Source: Polytrichum commune (lineage: Eukaryota > Streptophyta > Polytrichopsida > Polytrichales > Polytrichaceae). Taken from it: 64,000 bases of DNA. Positions 12,501-25,690 of this stretch are shown piece after piece. Location of the stretch: positions 17,444,527 to 17,508,526 of the forward strand of contig OX485808.1 in the NCBI GenBank assembly GCA_950295325.1. Reading direction: 5' to 3'. The translations under genes were made by a program, and so were the position numbers. The notes below the pieces were generated by a model that saw nothing but the letters and a program-made list of their open reading frames with translations, searched no databases and had not been told where the DNA came from. Each line of letters begins with the position of its first letter. Positions within the stretch are counted from its first letter, which is position 1.

Positions 12501-13745
12501 GATGGGGCTTGCCTATTAAGTGTCCAGAGCCTTGTGCATAGCAATCTTTAATTTCAAATTTCATACACTAAAGCTTGACTTGTCAAGGTTATTATCTTTG
12601 GTTGCACCTTGTGGAATTATTTTCATACTCAAAAGTGAGTGAATAATAATTCCTCCAATAATCAGAAGTTGTCATTTTTTCTCTGGTCATTTGGCATAAA
12701 TTCACTGTTCTATGTCACATTGCAAATGTTTGAGTTGGTTGGGGTTTATTATGTAGGTCTTTGGATTTGAGGCAGTTCAACATTAGAGTAGCATCATTCA
12801 AGTTCATAATCTGACTCACTGGGATTTCAACATTTTTGGATTGTGTATGCTTCGGTGTGGAGATGGTGGTGAAAAAATACATTCTTTGTACTTGATCAAC
12901 AACCCTTTGGTGCAGTTATTCACATATCTTGTTCCAATTTTGAGGATGCTTAAGCTTTGTGACTTGGGTTTGGTAGATTAGGGATTATTAAGCGTTTTCA
13001 AGACTCAGAATTTCCAAACTAACCTTTCAATTCATTCTGTAACTTTTCAGTTTCTGATGTGTCTGTTCATGATTCTCTGCATAATTTTATCAGGCGAATT
13101 TGGCCTTTAATTAGTGGAAGCTCTCTAGGGTTGTTGAGGATATCTTAAGCATGACATTGGAAGTTCTCATAAACAGCAAGCATTTCATTGCTCTTGTGAA
13201 ACGTCTTAGTTCTCAATTTAGAGTGGTTACAAGAAGCTTCACATGAATGGAAATTACTCTTAGGCCTATGAATGGAAGAACTTGTCCATGCCAATAAAAT
13301 ATCTTGGTCTAGAAATAAACACCGCTCGAAAATTGTTCAACATATATGAGCTCCCCAATTCAGTCACCTTTGGTTCTAATTCCTCAAACTGTTCTAAACT
13401 TCACAAAAAAGTGTGTCAGATTACCACTTGGAGTTATATAGTGCTATAACTTTTTACTAAAAGTTGCAATTTTATATCGGGCCACTCTATGGACATCTAA
13501 CCCGTTTTCTAGCTCGCCCTCTGAAAAGCAAGAGTGGCAGGGGCCAGTCATATATATTTACCTTTTCAAAATAGTGACCACTTCTGGACAGGAAGGAAGT
13601 ACTGTTTACCCCTGGACAGGAAGGGTGATGTTTTCACCACATCACACACTGTGAAAGTAAGAATCTATTGTCTTTTAATGATGTTGGAAATTGACATCTT
13701 GTTTAATTTATCCATAAAAGATTGCATGTTCATCACATCTACAAT
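12501..13745. other. Intergenic, nothing recognised
   Basis: Upstream side of the minus-strand gene ending at 12500. AT-rich sequence with no open frame of convincing composition and no clear repeat. Confidence 0.5.
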
Positions 13746-14009
13746 TTAAAATACCATAGGATGTTGCATTGTAAAGTTTGATAGTAATTGGGCATACTCA
13801 CGGGCTTGAGAAAGCTTGATTATTGGTGTTGGTTGGTCATCCAATTTATTCCCCTCTATTGGCTCTTCATTCAATTCTAAACTCAAATGGGATTCTCTAC
13901 GCCATGCCAAATCCACCAACTCAACCATGTTGTACTCTATATCAACAATTTCTTCTATCAGTTGCACATATTCTTCAATAAGCATTTCTTCACTACCACA
14001 TAATAGCAT
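13746..14009 (-). pseudogene. Possible C-terminal relic of a pogo/Tigger-type transposase
   Basis: An 87-codon open frame, acidic, with the order EEYVQLIEEIVDIEYN, then NEEPIEGNKLDDQPTP, then IIKLSQAREYAQLLSNFTMQ. Tigger/CENP-B-type transposases typically end in an acidic segment followed by a short helix of the form S-x-x-E-A-x-x-x-L-x-x-L-x-x-F-x-x-Q. The match is by architecture only, and no catalytic DDE part is seen. The sequence upstream in this direction is out of frame. It lies about 1 kb from a repeat with pogo-like ends, which makes the assignment more attractive but does not prove it. Confidence 0.35.
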
Positions 14010-14996
14010 GCCTTACATTAGGCTTACCAAATTGCGTGTAAGTTGTTTTTTTGTGCATATTTGGTCATCAACACCAAAATTGTTGAAATTATGATTGAAA
14101 TGGAAAGCTTTTGCCACTCAAGATTGCCATCACCTCTCAAGTCAAGAAATTGAAGAGTGGCATGGACAAATCTAAGAGTATAAGTCAGTGAGGATTGATA
14201 TCTCCTATCTAGAGAGATGTGAGATTCAGGTGTTGGGGAAAATTTTAAATCAAGAAGAGAAATCAACAACTTCATAAATCTAGTTTGCAGATCCAACAAT
14301 CCCTAAACCCTTCAACCTCCACTCAAACCCAAAGATTCAAAAGTGCAATGTCTAATTTAGAACCAAGGTTTAAAACAATTGACTTGAGCTAATTTAAGTT
14401 AACCCATTGATAAATTTACCATGTACTCCTTGATCCCAAGGCACATCCTTAGTGTGGGTCCCACCACTGGCACGCATTAACTACCTTTATTATATGATAG
14501 ATCATGCCTAAAAATGTCATATTACAAGTGTCATAGTCATAATATCAGGGTAAATTAACACTAGAAAGTTTGGTCGATGGGAAATGTGTAATATAATCAA
14601 GGTTAGAGTGTACTCTTATTATGACACTTGACAAAACATGGTTAGTGTAAGTGAGAACAATCACTCATTCACATCAAGGTAAAAAGACTTCGATGTTGGT
14701 TTTAATTTATTTCATTAATATTTTAAACCCAACTTCTCACATAACATTATTCAACTAAATGACTAGGTTGGGTGAAGCCGGGAATATGTCATGGAAAATG
14801 CTAAAAATATACCTTATGAATGCTTGTCTAAGTATATTAGCCTGATACACTGTGAGTGAAGCAAGTGAAGGACACATGCAAATGGCCACAAAAATTGTGG
14901 GGCCGAGGTTTCTGATTGTCACCATCCTGTATCGGCCACTACTAAACTTGGTCGTTGATGGAAGGGAGTGCCGCCTCTAATTATAATTAACATGTA
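14010..14996. other. Intergenic, no gene recognised
   Basis: Short antisense frames around 14024-14299 may be further decayed transposase sequence, but no motif is clear. The rest shows nothing recognisable. Confidence 0.45.
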
Positions 14997-15723
14997 TAGT
15001 CTAAGCTCTTTAATACGACACTTGGTTATACGACACTTTCAATATTACAACACATTTTTTGCGCAACCAAACTTTTTAGTTCAAAACTCCCTCTTTTATG
15101 CGACTACAACACTCGTTAATGCGACATTTAGAATCACCGTTGTGACATATTAAAGAGGTAGTTAATGCTAAAATTCCTTTTATCTATGTTATGTTATGTA
15201 TGTTATGTTTTATCTAAAATACATCCATTTTCACTTGGGATACTTGGGAACTTAATGAGCATTAGGGTTACTAATATAGAATGGACATGGTTAGGGTTAG
15301 AGTGGCCTCTTGCCTAGAATGTTGGTAAACGTCATGCATCATTGTTGTCTAGTTTCTTATTGGAGAACTCTTTATTATTTGGTGGTAATGAAATTAATAG
15401 TTTTCAAAGTTAGTAGGGAATTTAGATAAGATGACAGTTGCTTACTCAAGTAGGTAACACCAAAAAAATTTGGACTCCTATTTCAAGAGTTCTTGAGAAT
15501 ATTTGTATTTATGTGAAATTATAAGTTATTATTTCATACCATCTACATTGCTTAAACTCATTGTATATGTATTTTAAGCTGATATTACTTATGGGTTTGT
15601 GTTCCCTCGATAATACGACAACTTTACGTCATTTGTCATACTAATGAGAAGACAACACCTCAATGATACAACTTTTTTTGGTGTTTCCCAAACGTATCAT
15701 AGTAAAGAGGGAGAACAGTACTG
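14997..15723 (+). mobile_element. Non-autonomous pogo-like element, copy 1
   Basis: About 727 bases, closely repeated at 47586-48330 in the same orientation. The ends carry the pattern CAGTACTGTTCTCCCTCTTT / CTCTTTAATACGACAC in inverted order, with TA just outside each end. This resembles ends of plant pogo-like (Lemi/Emigrant-type) Tc1/mariner elements. Sub-terminal ATACGACA/TACGAC motifs are repeated at both ends. No open frame spans it. Confidence 0.7.
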
Positions 15724-16413
15724 TAGTCCCCTTGTTTTAACTACCAGTCTTCATCTGACCATACCGTACATCTAAGGGCTCTATCCATGATATCTTCTTC
15801 ATGTGTACATTTCATTTATCCAATTCCGAAGATATGCCCTTGGAGCTGTTTAGTACCACCTGACACACCTAACCGGAGCTGGCTCCACTTGTTTACCATG
15901 TTCTGCCCTACTAATCTGCAGTTGATATATTTGGCCATGGAACGCTCACAAGATGTTGAATAATGTTGTGACCTTTCACAATTATTATTGACCATTCAAT
16001 ACCAAGTATCGACCTTTCATATCTTCCACATCTTTCACACCGACTGAGTAAACTGTATTGTGCACATACAATGGATGAATCATAGAACATAACATTATTC
16101 AGGGCCACTTCACACATGAGCCAAGAGCCGTGACCTTGTAATGGTGAGGACCCTTGACTCTCATCCAAAGGCCGTACCATGGGTGTTGGGAAAGCCATTT
16201 TATGTAGTCTTGGGCCCTCAAGCATAGTGTGAAGTGAGAATGAACCATGTTGCGGGACCATTGTATATTTTGTTGGCGGAAAAAGAGGGGAGGATTTGGT
16301 TTAATATAATATGTCTCCAAGTTTATCAATTTAAGATAATTACTTGGTGGTGTTTGTCTGTCTTGGAATCTGTCTTGAAATCTATCCTGCTGAAGAAAAA
16401 AAATTAAAAAAGT
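15724..16413. other. Intergenic, nothing recognised
   Basis: Overlapping short minus-strand frames (15911-16416) have no recognisable domain and mutually overlap. I see no supported feature. Confidence 0.45.
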
Positions 16414-16484
16414 CATGGTCTCCCGGAATTTGCGTCAAGTCCACCTCTTGGAGGTGGGTCTGACGCAAATTCCGGTAGACCATG
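16414..16484. repeat. Near-perfect 34-bp inverted repeat with 3-base loop
   Basis: Arms 16414-16447 and 16451-16484 match at 30 of 34 positions (each starts or ends CATGGTCT / AGACCATG and includes GGAATTTGCGTCA). The loop is TTG. It could be a tiny fold-back element or the source of a hairpin RNA. No gene lies within several kilobases. Confidence 0.85.
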
Positions 16485-17094
16485 CACCCTTATCCACAAC
16501 CACCCATGTAGGACTCCATGTAGACTTTTCATCCACGAACTTTTCTTTGGGCCTTTAGGCCTTCACCTCCTAGTGTGAAGTGAACTTGGACGGTCTCCGC
16601 CTTTTCAACCAATGAGTGCTCTTACATTGCCATGGTCAAGGGCCTTCAGCCTTGTGTGTGAAGATCCATAACAATGTTTTGTGGGATTGATGATATTTTA
16701 TAGAATATTTTAAATTATTTTGTGGAATATTGTCAGTCCCACAGAACACTGCTATGGATCTGAATAATGTTATGGACGACGCACAATTTTTGCTCTTGAG
16801 TTTTTGTAGTATACTATTTCAGGACTGGAAATATGTAGTATCCAATTTCATCGTGGGTTGCATAATTGTTCATGCTCTGAAAATATCCTTCAGGGGATCA
16901 TCTAAGTTACTAGTACCGTTTGGTTGTGCGTTGATCAATATGTATATATATCTCATTCAGACACCAAAAGCATGAACATTAGACAATGGTATATATTTTT
17001 TTTTAATGTGACATGAGCTTCATTCTATGAATGCCAAACACCTTATCCATAGAAGAATGTTTGGCATACACAAACTACACTATACATCTGAAAT
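16485..17094. other. Intergenic, nothing recognised
   Basis: AT-rich DNA. No coding signal or repeat structure that I can support. Confidence 0.45.
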
Positions 17095-17250
17095 ATTGTG
17101 AGCCACACTATTCATCATCGATCCACATTAATTGTCTTGAAATCACTGGATCACAACTAGAGAAAGTGGCTCATGATATTTGGTGTTAAATGATTCATGA
17201 AGACCACTCATATTGACATGAAAAACCAATTTTATATCAGATTGAAATAA
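17095..17250 (+). mobile_element. Short repeat family D, copy 1
   Basis: Shares the blocks CACACTATTCATCATC, CACATTAATTGTCTTG and CAACTAGAGAA with copies at about 33908-34078 and 35115-35284. Those copies have ends of the form AAACATCTGATTTAGTGTGG in inverted order, so the family is probably a MITE of about 170-180 bases. This copy is decayed at one end. Confidence 0.6.
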
Positions 17251-20200
17251 GATATGTAGTGTAGTTGCAAGTACAACATGAATAAATGGTATGCATGATA
17301 TAGAACATAACGAACCTTGATGGTGTAAAGCCACATTCTATGTAAGAGATTATAGCACTGTGTATCGTGGGTGGTAAGCAGGTTCGACATGTTGGGATCG
17401 AAATGCTAAATTTTTGAGGTGCCACATGTGGAATTTCTTAGAAGTTCCAACCAATACTACAAGTGACACTTTCCCAACTTTTGAATTAATTTGTGTTGAA
17501 GCTGCTTATCACCTACAATAGTTTCCAAACGATAATACACACTAATTGAAATACACGATGTAGCTTAGGCCTTTTGAAAGTGGAAGATTGACAAAGTGTG
17601 TTGAGTTGCTTGCCATATCTGTTGCCTCTAAAATAGTGGCCAAAGTTTTGTCCAAAGTTGCACCATTAAGTTAGTGGCATTGCTTTTAATCCATGCCAAG
17701 TGGAGGAGTGATTATCTTACCCACAACAGTCTAGACCCCCCATGGTCTTGAGATTGGGCTTCAAGAATAGGGGAGACGAGCCTATTACAAGTACTTCCAT
17801 GAGTTTTAACCTCTTAGGATGTGTAATGAATTCCAAAAAAATAAAAATTCAATTGATCATCAAATTTTGTACGAAACCAACATCATAAGATTGGAATGAA
17901 GATGACAAAAATCTCAATTCGTGACAAATTTTTAGAGTGGGGATGTGCATTAGTGTATGTTCTATTGTGGATCAATAGGTATAAGCCCCCAACATGTATT
18001 AAGGTCATATTATGTTCTACAAGCTTGCAACTATATTAAACACAATCTAGGATGCACAAAGTGGAAATATAGTCATATGTGACAATGGTGCTAAGAAATA
18101 TATGGTATGTATTTAAATCTAAGTCATTTGTAGTATGAGTCCAGACCTTCAAATTTTTCTTGTAGCATACATGTATTATTTCATTGAAATAATGCAAGCA
18201 TTTGAAGCATACATACATGTAAATTGATGAAAATTACGGAGATTTGTGCTCATATGAATAACCTAGAAAATATACACCATGTATATCATATCACCGTTGT
18301 CAAATATGCCTATTTTCACTTCCTCTTTCTATTAGGTTGTGCAAAACATGAACTCAAGTACCCTACACCAAATAAAATTTCAATACTTGTTGGGAGTTTG
18401 TACAAATTGCCATGTGTCTTGTATAAACACACTCCTGCTCCTTTAAGAGCCCAAGTGGGTATATAGGAGACATGCACAAAGTGGTAACTTAGTGTTGAGC
18501 AGTGTTGAGCATTGAGATATTGGCTATCGCAACCAAAGAGTTGTTGCATTAATCCTTAGAACAATATAGAAATGTTTGTTTAAGGAGAATATTGAACCAT
18601 TTTACATCCAATAGAATGTGTTTGAATAAGACATGTCTAAGTTACATTTGTTAAGCAACAACCTATAGAGTATGTGATCAAGTGAGACCAATAATTTTCA
18701 CAGCATGTTCTCTAATTGGAGTATGTGTCCCACATTGATTCTAAAATGTCAATTATTATACATGTGGTTACATATGGGCTATTATATGTTGGCCATGTTC
18801 CCTTTGGGGTCCTTAGTTTTGGGAGCATCATAAACCATTTGATCTTAAATAGCAACAACCAATGAGAGCAAGGGGTAATCATGATATGGAAGCTAGGGAC
18901 AAGGTTGGCATACTTGAGGTAGGAACCCATCAGACCATGTGTGCGTTTCTTAGACAATCATGTTGCCATTGAAACTAGGTTGACAAAATGCATCAGAAAA
19001 CCAAAGTGGCCAATGTAGTACTTAGTTTCTTAACTATGTCTTTTGCTTCCTTGGTTATTTCAAGTCGTTGATCTTTGTTGGAAAACATAGCTAGTCATAA
19101 TCTCCAATCTTATTTTCATTTACTCATACATGTAGGTAAGGGAATTATATTTGAGGGCTAGGGAATTCATTTTTATATTCTTATAGGTAGTATTATTTGA
19201 TTCGTACTTGCATGTGTTGGAGTGTACACATTCACTTTCTAATGATTGGCACCTCTAAATTAGCATTTGGTCTTCCTAGATACTATGAAAATATTGTTAA
19301 CATGGAGTCCACTTGGAACCAAAGAGGATTAAGTACATGTAGATAGAGTGAATATTCTAGAGAATTAATTCCTGTATTCATCCATCCTTGGAATGCAATT
19401 AACTACATAATCCCCGTAATTTCTATATCTTTAAATAAAACATGGAAAGATGAAAGCACAAAATGAAAGATCATATTCTTGAATAATTTTATAGTAGTCG
19501 TATTGCAACCATGTAACTTATAGCACCCTAAAATGTCCATATGATTCACATGTTGCAAAATAAAACTTAGAATGTCCTCTTTCCACCTCCCCCTTGGGTG
19601 ACCATGTGTAAATCATGTCAACTTACACATGATGGATTGGAAATTAGACTTCCTAGGATTCTTTGGTGTACTCAAGAAGTAGGCTTACTTCAAGAGTAGG
19701 AGTGCCGCGTGCTTAGGACTTGAGAACGACATGCTTTGGAAGCTTTGGAATCATCATACAAATTTTGAGCAAATGTGAAGTCACCGTACTCGGCACAAAG
19801 AGTGCATGATATGATGACACTTGCTACTTACTCCAATGAATGCAAGTGCAAGTTGGGTTGCATCTCACTTCATGTACCCGTGTTGCCAAAAAAGAGTGTC
19901 ACACTCACATTGCACTATAATAATTGCATTACGCCAAAACAATAGAATCCATGAAAAACATTCCGCTCAACCTCTTTTTATTGAGGTAATTATGGATTAG
20001 ATAGTCAATGAGAGGGGAGAGTGGATGACAAGTTGCAGGAGCGGCGAGTCACCCATCTACTTAAGTTGGTTATCAATCTTAATCAATCAACATAAATTTC
20101 TCAATACAGAGTTTTTTTACTCATTTATTCAAAAATCAAATTGGTATGTGGAGTTGGAAGTGCCTACAATAGGCACACTTCACATTGTGGAGCACAAAAT

Positions 20201-20735
20201 GGTCTAACTGGTCATGACGATCTTCTCATGTATCTTGTCACTCCTAAAATAGAACGAAATGAAAATGAAAGGCTCAACATTCTTGCGTTCTCGATGCATG
20301 CGCATTGCAAAACAAGTTCATTGGGCTAGAGTCACATGAATAACTTGGAACCCCATTTATAGGCATATTTTGAGGAGCGATGAAGATGTATATTTTGTAC
20401 AAAAAACTTGTTGAACATTCAACAAAAGTGTCTTCATTGTGATACACATTAAATGTTGGTTTGTGTCACTTTTATCATAAGATTGTCCATAAGTCATGTG
20501 TAGCTATAGACTTACATTAACCCTAGGTCCCCTATGGACATTTTGCCACATGAGAAATTTTGAAAGGGTGGATGGTGATGCAAAGGAAACATGTTCTCTA
20601 TTATATTTTATCGAAAAATATTAGGGCAGTAGAGGAAATATATAAGTACAATGAGATAAAAAAAATGAATCAAATCCTCCATGAGTAACTATTTTATAGA
20701 ATCATAATTGACCTTAGGAACAATGTGCTCTTTGT
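17251..20735. other. Long intergenic stretch, no gene recognised
   Basis: About 3.5 kb of AT-rich sequence. All open frames are under 85 codons, overlap on both strands and have no recognisable domain. No clear tandem or inverted repeat was noticed. Confidence 0.5.
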
Positions 20736-21090
20736 GTGCAACCGGCTCGGGGGGGGGGGGGGCAGTGTGTTAAAAAGTTAAGGATATAGGTGCGAACAAC
20801 CACTATTTTATAGGGGGTATTACTTTCAATTCTCTTCTTTTTTTCACATGCTATCATTATGTAAATTTCTACTTTGGGTTAATAGAAAAATGGCTTGCAT
20901 TACTTATAATTCCAAATTACCTATTATTCCATACCCTATAGTACTTTAAAGATGTCCAATGCCATTTTTGATATCCTATATTATTCTTAAGTCCATTTAT
21001 AATTTTTAGCCCCCATGTTTTTAAAATACCCTAGCATTTGTTCGCACATATATTGCTACTCCAACCAATGACTATCCCCCCCGAGGCAAC
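20736..21090. mobile_element. Putative MITE with G-tract terminal repeats
   Basis: The left side reads ACCGGCTCGGGGGG... with GGTGCGAACAA about 50 bases in. The right side is its inverted counterpart: TTGTTCGCAC, then a run of C, then CGAGGC...ACCGG. Length is about 350 bases with an AT-rich, non-coding interior. Confidence 0.5.
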
Positions 21091-22080
21091 CGGTGAAAGC
21101 TTACATTGATTTAATGCAATAGAAACATAAATATCTTGGAAAAACAGAGGGTCATGTGTCCCTCATGTGTCCAAATATCATTGTAGATTTATGAAGTGTT
21201 GACATAGTGACCACCTAATCCATTTGAGCATAATATGTAGATTAATGATGTGTCAAAAGATGAGAGTATAAAATGACTATTTATTGATGATACATATTTA
21301 AGTATTAGTTAAATTGAAATGTGATATTAATTGATAATTCATGAGTGGAAATTTTATATGCTATACGTAATGATAATAAGTCCTTGTGTCTAAAAGCTTC
21401 ATTCAATTATGATTTGATGTGCATTTCTTATGAATTATGAATTAGATTGAATGGTCAACTTTGGGATGATGCATGTAGAGTCCAAGCCATTCAAAAGAAG
21501 CATGTATGTCTTCTATGACATTCTATTTACAACGGACACCAATGAAACAATACCCAATACATTGAGATTGTACTATGTGCTCAACGTATGATAGCCGATC
21601 TTGACCTTCACAAGTAAATGGCACAATGGGGAAGACTTATGTGAACATCTAATAAGAAAGAGTATCTTTACTTTGACCTCTTATAGCTTTTGCATCTCGG
21701 CAACTTCAAAAATGAAACCTTGGTAGGGTCACAGTCTACATGTTTTTGGCAACCACGTGTGTCCAAAGTGTATTGTTTTGGAGTTCTACAAGTAATACCC
21801 TTGAAAAAATTCTTAAAATGTTTTGTATACTATAAAAATCTTGTATGACTATCGAAAACCCCATGTTTTAAAAAAAATGACTTGCTAACAATAATTGATA
21901 CACCATTATTGACGCACCTATATTTCCTAAGACTAATGCTAAAGACAAGTGAGTATGGAACTTGACATGACAATCTTTGTGTTTTGGAATTGCTAGTTGG
22001 ATGAGGCAATTTCCAATCCAATCTAGCAACCAATTTTGTAAGTGGAGTTGGAAGTGCCCCCACTCAAATGTTATGTAAAT
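21091..22080. other. Intergenic, with a degraded MITE-like relic
   Basis: Around 21640-22060 there are blocks resembling the subfamily B elements of the GH51 introns (TCTTTACTTTGACCTCTTATA, TGACAATCTTTGTGTTTTGG, GTGGAGTTGGAAGTGCCCCC). The ends are too eroded to define. No gene. Confidence 0.4.
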
Positions 22081-24789
22081 AAGGCATGTGTGCCTAAAAG
22101 TAACACCACACTTGAAGCGACACTTATATTTCATCTTTGGAGTGTCAACAAGTGAGTGTGATTGTGCATTAAGTAAGCCAAAGATAAAAGCCATAAATCC
22201 CATGCAACATAAAGTACAAAATAACAACACTTGGGCCAATAGTAGTGGCGATGTAAGAAGGATGTAAGAATGGTTTAAGAAGAGCACCAATATTGGCCAA
22301 TCACAATGGCTAATCCACTATGGGTCTACTTCCCACTTAACAAAGTGGTGAAAGAATTGAACCGTTCGACAATATAGGAACAATACCCTCATTTGAAAGG
22401 AGGCTCTTCATAACATTTTTAAACAACTAGATGATGGTATCTTTCCAAAGAAAGAGGTTGTGATTATAAACATCTGATAAATCATAGCTACTTGTCAAAA
22501 ATTCTCCAGTGGACAACCTTAGTGCTCCTCATCAATGGGGCATCACGGAATTATAGGAGAATTATGCTCACCTAATACCCGGTCCCACAAAATGCAACTA
22601 AGGAGCGAAGTAATGTGAAGTTACGCGTTACAAAATTGATATTGAGGTGGAACAATCCAACATGCTGGGACACCACCCCCCCCCAAATGAAATACCAATG
22701 TTGCAATACGCTTTGACGATTTATAGGGGTCACAAAAGAAGAATATTTGTTTTTTTTGTTTTATTTTTTATTTTTTATGGAATGCGTCTTACTACTAACG
22801 CATTTGTGAATCTATACCAATTTTCTTGAAATTATCCAAATAGAGTAAGAAACCCAAAATAAGAAAGAAAATATAGCTAGCGGTGTTGCTTTAAGGACCG
22901 CGTCCCTTCGATGTAAATAGGTTTGCAAGTTGCTTATTAGGCAACCCTAAATGTGGTCAAATTGGACATTTCACTCCGTTTCCTTTGACATATCTACTTA
23001 CTCCATGGCATTGTCAGTGGAGCATGGAAGGGTCTAACTTAGAGTTATTTTCATTCAAAGCCTTGGGTTGCGGCTTGACTTTGTGATTGTTGAAGAAGCG
23101 AACTCAAGAGACTCTTACTTTGGATACACTCGCACTCAACATCATAGTACTACAACATACTACATGGGCCACCTCACCTTATCTTGAGCTTTTTGCTTTT
23201 GCATCCATTTGTTGGACTCCAATAATTATGGAGTCAAACCCTTCTATCCTACCTTCTAAAAATACTATGTTCTTGGACAACACCCAATTGACATAGTTAC
23301 ATGGTTGAGACAATCTATCATGATAGCAATTCGAAGCCATGTCCATAAGAAATCTTAAATCAATTAAAAAACTTCAGTCATAGACCAAGATAGTGTAAAG
23401 AAGACTTAAATCAAGATACAATATTTTTAATGAAAATGTGCAACATCTAAAAATAGGCATTGATAGAATATAAATAGTTCAAAATAGAGTTATTTTGACA
23501 TGGTCATCTTCATTTTCTATTGATATAATTTATTTGGGTTTTCTCATTACAAACTCCGGGTGATCATCAAACATTATTCATTTATGGACATGTAGGATTC
23601 TCATTCATTTTTTTAACAGGGTCATTGCTTTTTTTGAGTGACCTTGTGTAAAACGAAGTGGGACTGCCACTCATTTCTCAACCCATGAGAGAATTCTAAA
23701 AGTGTTGGTCATGGTCAATGGTCAATAATGTAAACTTGTCTTGAGCCACTTTGCTTTAGTTCATTTATTTTATTTTATTTTATTTTTATCACTTTACTAG
23801 AGTTGATGGTGATAATTACACCCTAATTGCAAAACAAGGTGTTGAGTCCCATATATTTTGTGTTTCATTTCTCTTGAAGGCAGGCGTGAGTGGGCAAAAT
23901 ATGGCTATCGTGTGTCGTTTACACTAGGGGTGGTAAGTATGAACACAACCTTCCACTCAACATACCCCACTACTCCGTGCGCTTTCACCATTGTGAACGT
24001 AGTTGTTAATGTATGATGGTTTTGATAGAGGATTTCAAGGCCAAGATTTGGGGAACAAGTTGAGGAGGCAATTAGTTCAACAATATGGTCTAACCTACAA
24101 TGATAAGAATCATTTAAAAATTTCTTCTTGAGTCCAAGACCTAAACCAATGATAGCTTGCAATTTGAAGATTAACAAGATATCATCTCCACTATCAACCA
24201 CATCTACCACGATTTACAAACCACAAGTGTGCATGAAGAAGAAAAGAAAGAGAAAAGATTGTTGTTGTCATCAATTGGTTGATTAATTGTGACCACAACC
24301 ACCATTATAGTCTGGAAAATGACCCTTGAAGAGACTTGTAATATGCATAGAAGTGGTCCCAACTCACTTACAAAATAAGAGCAACATGTACTGTGTCTTC
24401 GACCACATTTATTAAATAGAAACTCTTGTTTCTTCAATTGCCTTCAAGTGCCTCCAATGAAAATGTTTGTCTATACACGGGGTCTAGTTGTACACCTAAA
24501 ACGGCTTGTTTGCGGGTGCCACACACATAATCAAAATGTGACCAACTTGATTGCGCTTGGACGTCCAAGTAAGATCTCAAACCTCAGTAGCCACATCAGA
24601 CAACTGCCCCCTTAACATTACTCATCGTTCAACTCTCGTTTTGTGGGCCCTCATAATATAATAGTTGGATGCTCGAAAAGTTGCATAGGAAGACTCATGT
24701 TCATATTAAGCTCCCAACATCCCACTATTATATTATAAGGGCCCACATCACTAAGTAATGTTATGCCTGGAAAATGCACACATATCTTA
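22081..24789. other. Intergenic, no gene recognised
   Basis: Contains a short C-run (about 22674-22684) and TTTTA repeats near 23767-23786. The two minus-strand frames at 23905-24437 (101 and 77 codons) have low-complexity composition and no recognised domain, so I do not call them genes. Confidence 0.45.
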
Positions 24790-25690
24790 CAATGTCATGT
24801 GTGTTCCAATCTGCACATCTGAGCCACCATCTCCTTACTAGCCTCAAGGAATTAAGAGCAACAAAATTCATCGGATGATGGACTCCTCCATCCATACATT
24901 GTCCGCTTTCTGATTGTTTGACATTCTAGTGGTTGTTTGGGGTGTTTTCATCAAAAATTGTTGAATGCAAAGAAATTCAATAAAATTCTTGTGATGTATT
25001 CAATGGCCTCACTTAAACTTCATGAATGAATTTGATTCTCTATTGAAATTCGACTATGCTTGTATGCTGGAAATCAGCCTTGTTCCCAAGTGATATACGG
25101 AAAATCAAAACGTGGCAAAATTAGTTGTGCTTGAGTTTGGTTTAAGTATTTAAAAACTAGCTAGCCACGTAACACAAGTGACCACATAAGTTGAGGCACA
25201 CATAAACCTTAACTTAGAATGCCCATGTGTGCATCTTCAGGTGTTTCAATCTGCTCAGCTGAGTCATTGTCAACATCTTTTAGCCTCAAGGAATCAAACA
25301 AACGAATGTCGTCCAATGAGTCCATCTATCCATCCTCTCCATCCATCCCTTTTCCGCTTTCAGACTGTTCGGAGACTTGGAGTGATTGTTCGGTGGGTTT
25401 GCGTCCAAATTTGAGAATTGCAGAGAGATTTATGAACTTCTTGACCTGCATAATTCAAATTCTGCACAAATCTGCTCTTCTTCTGATCGAATTTTTGTCA
25501 GCTGAATGTTTCCTGGAGAAAGACATAGCCAGTAGCTTAGGGTGTAAGTAATCTTTGCAACCTGGGTCGAATTCAACCCCAGTAAAGGAATGTCAAATAA
25601 TGCCGGACTGTAGCTGAATTTCAGTTTGGTGGGTTGTGTCAATTCCGCTTCAAAAACTCACAGAAAACTTCTCCGCCTCCAAAGGTGGCG
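24790..25690 (-). repeat. Diverged segmental duplication with coding-like minus-strand segment
   Basis: The block 25225-25450 is echoed at about 24805-25030 (shared CCTCAAGGAAT, TCCGCTTTC, GACTGTT/GATTGTTTGACATT pieces in the same order). On the minus strand the right-hand copy reads as plausible protein (KKFINLSAILKFGRKPTEQS, then a TAG, then MDSLDDIRLFDSLRLKDVDN). The left copy has lost the frame. This may be a decayed exon of an unidentified gene. No family is recognised and stops interrupt it. Confidence 0.35.

Noticed and set aside
15911-16416. Overlapping minus-strand frames of 116 and 105 codons
   Set aside because: They overlap each other in different frames, contain no domain and have no splice context.
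25219-25551. 110-codon plus-strand frame (Ser-rich)
   Set aside because: The minus strand of the same bases gives the more protein-like reading. The plus frame is not preserved in the neighbouring duplicate.
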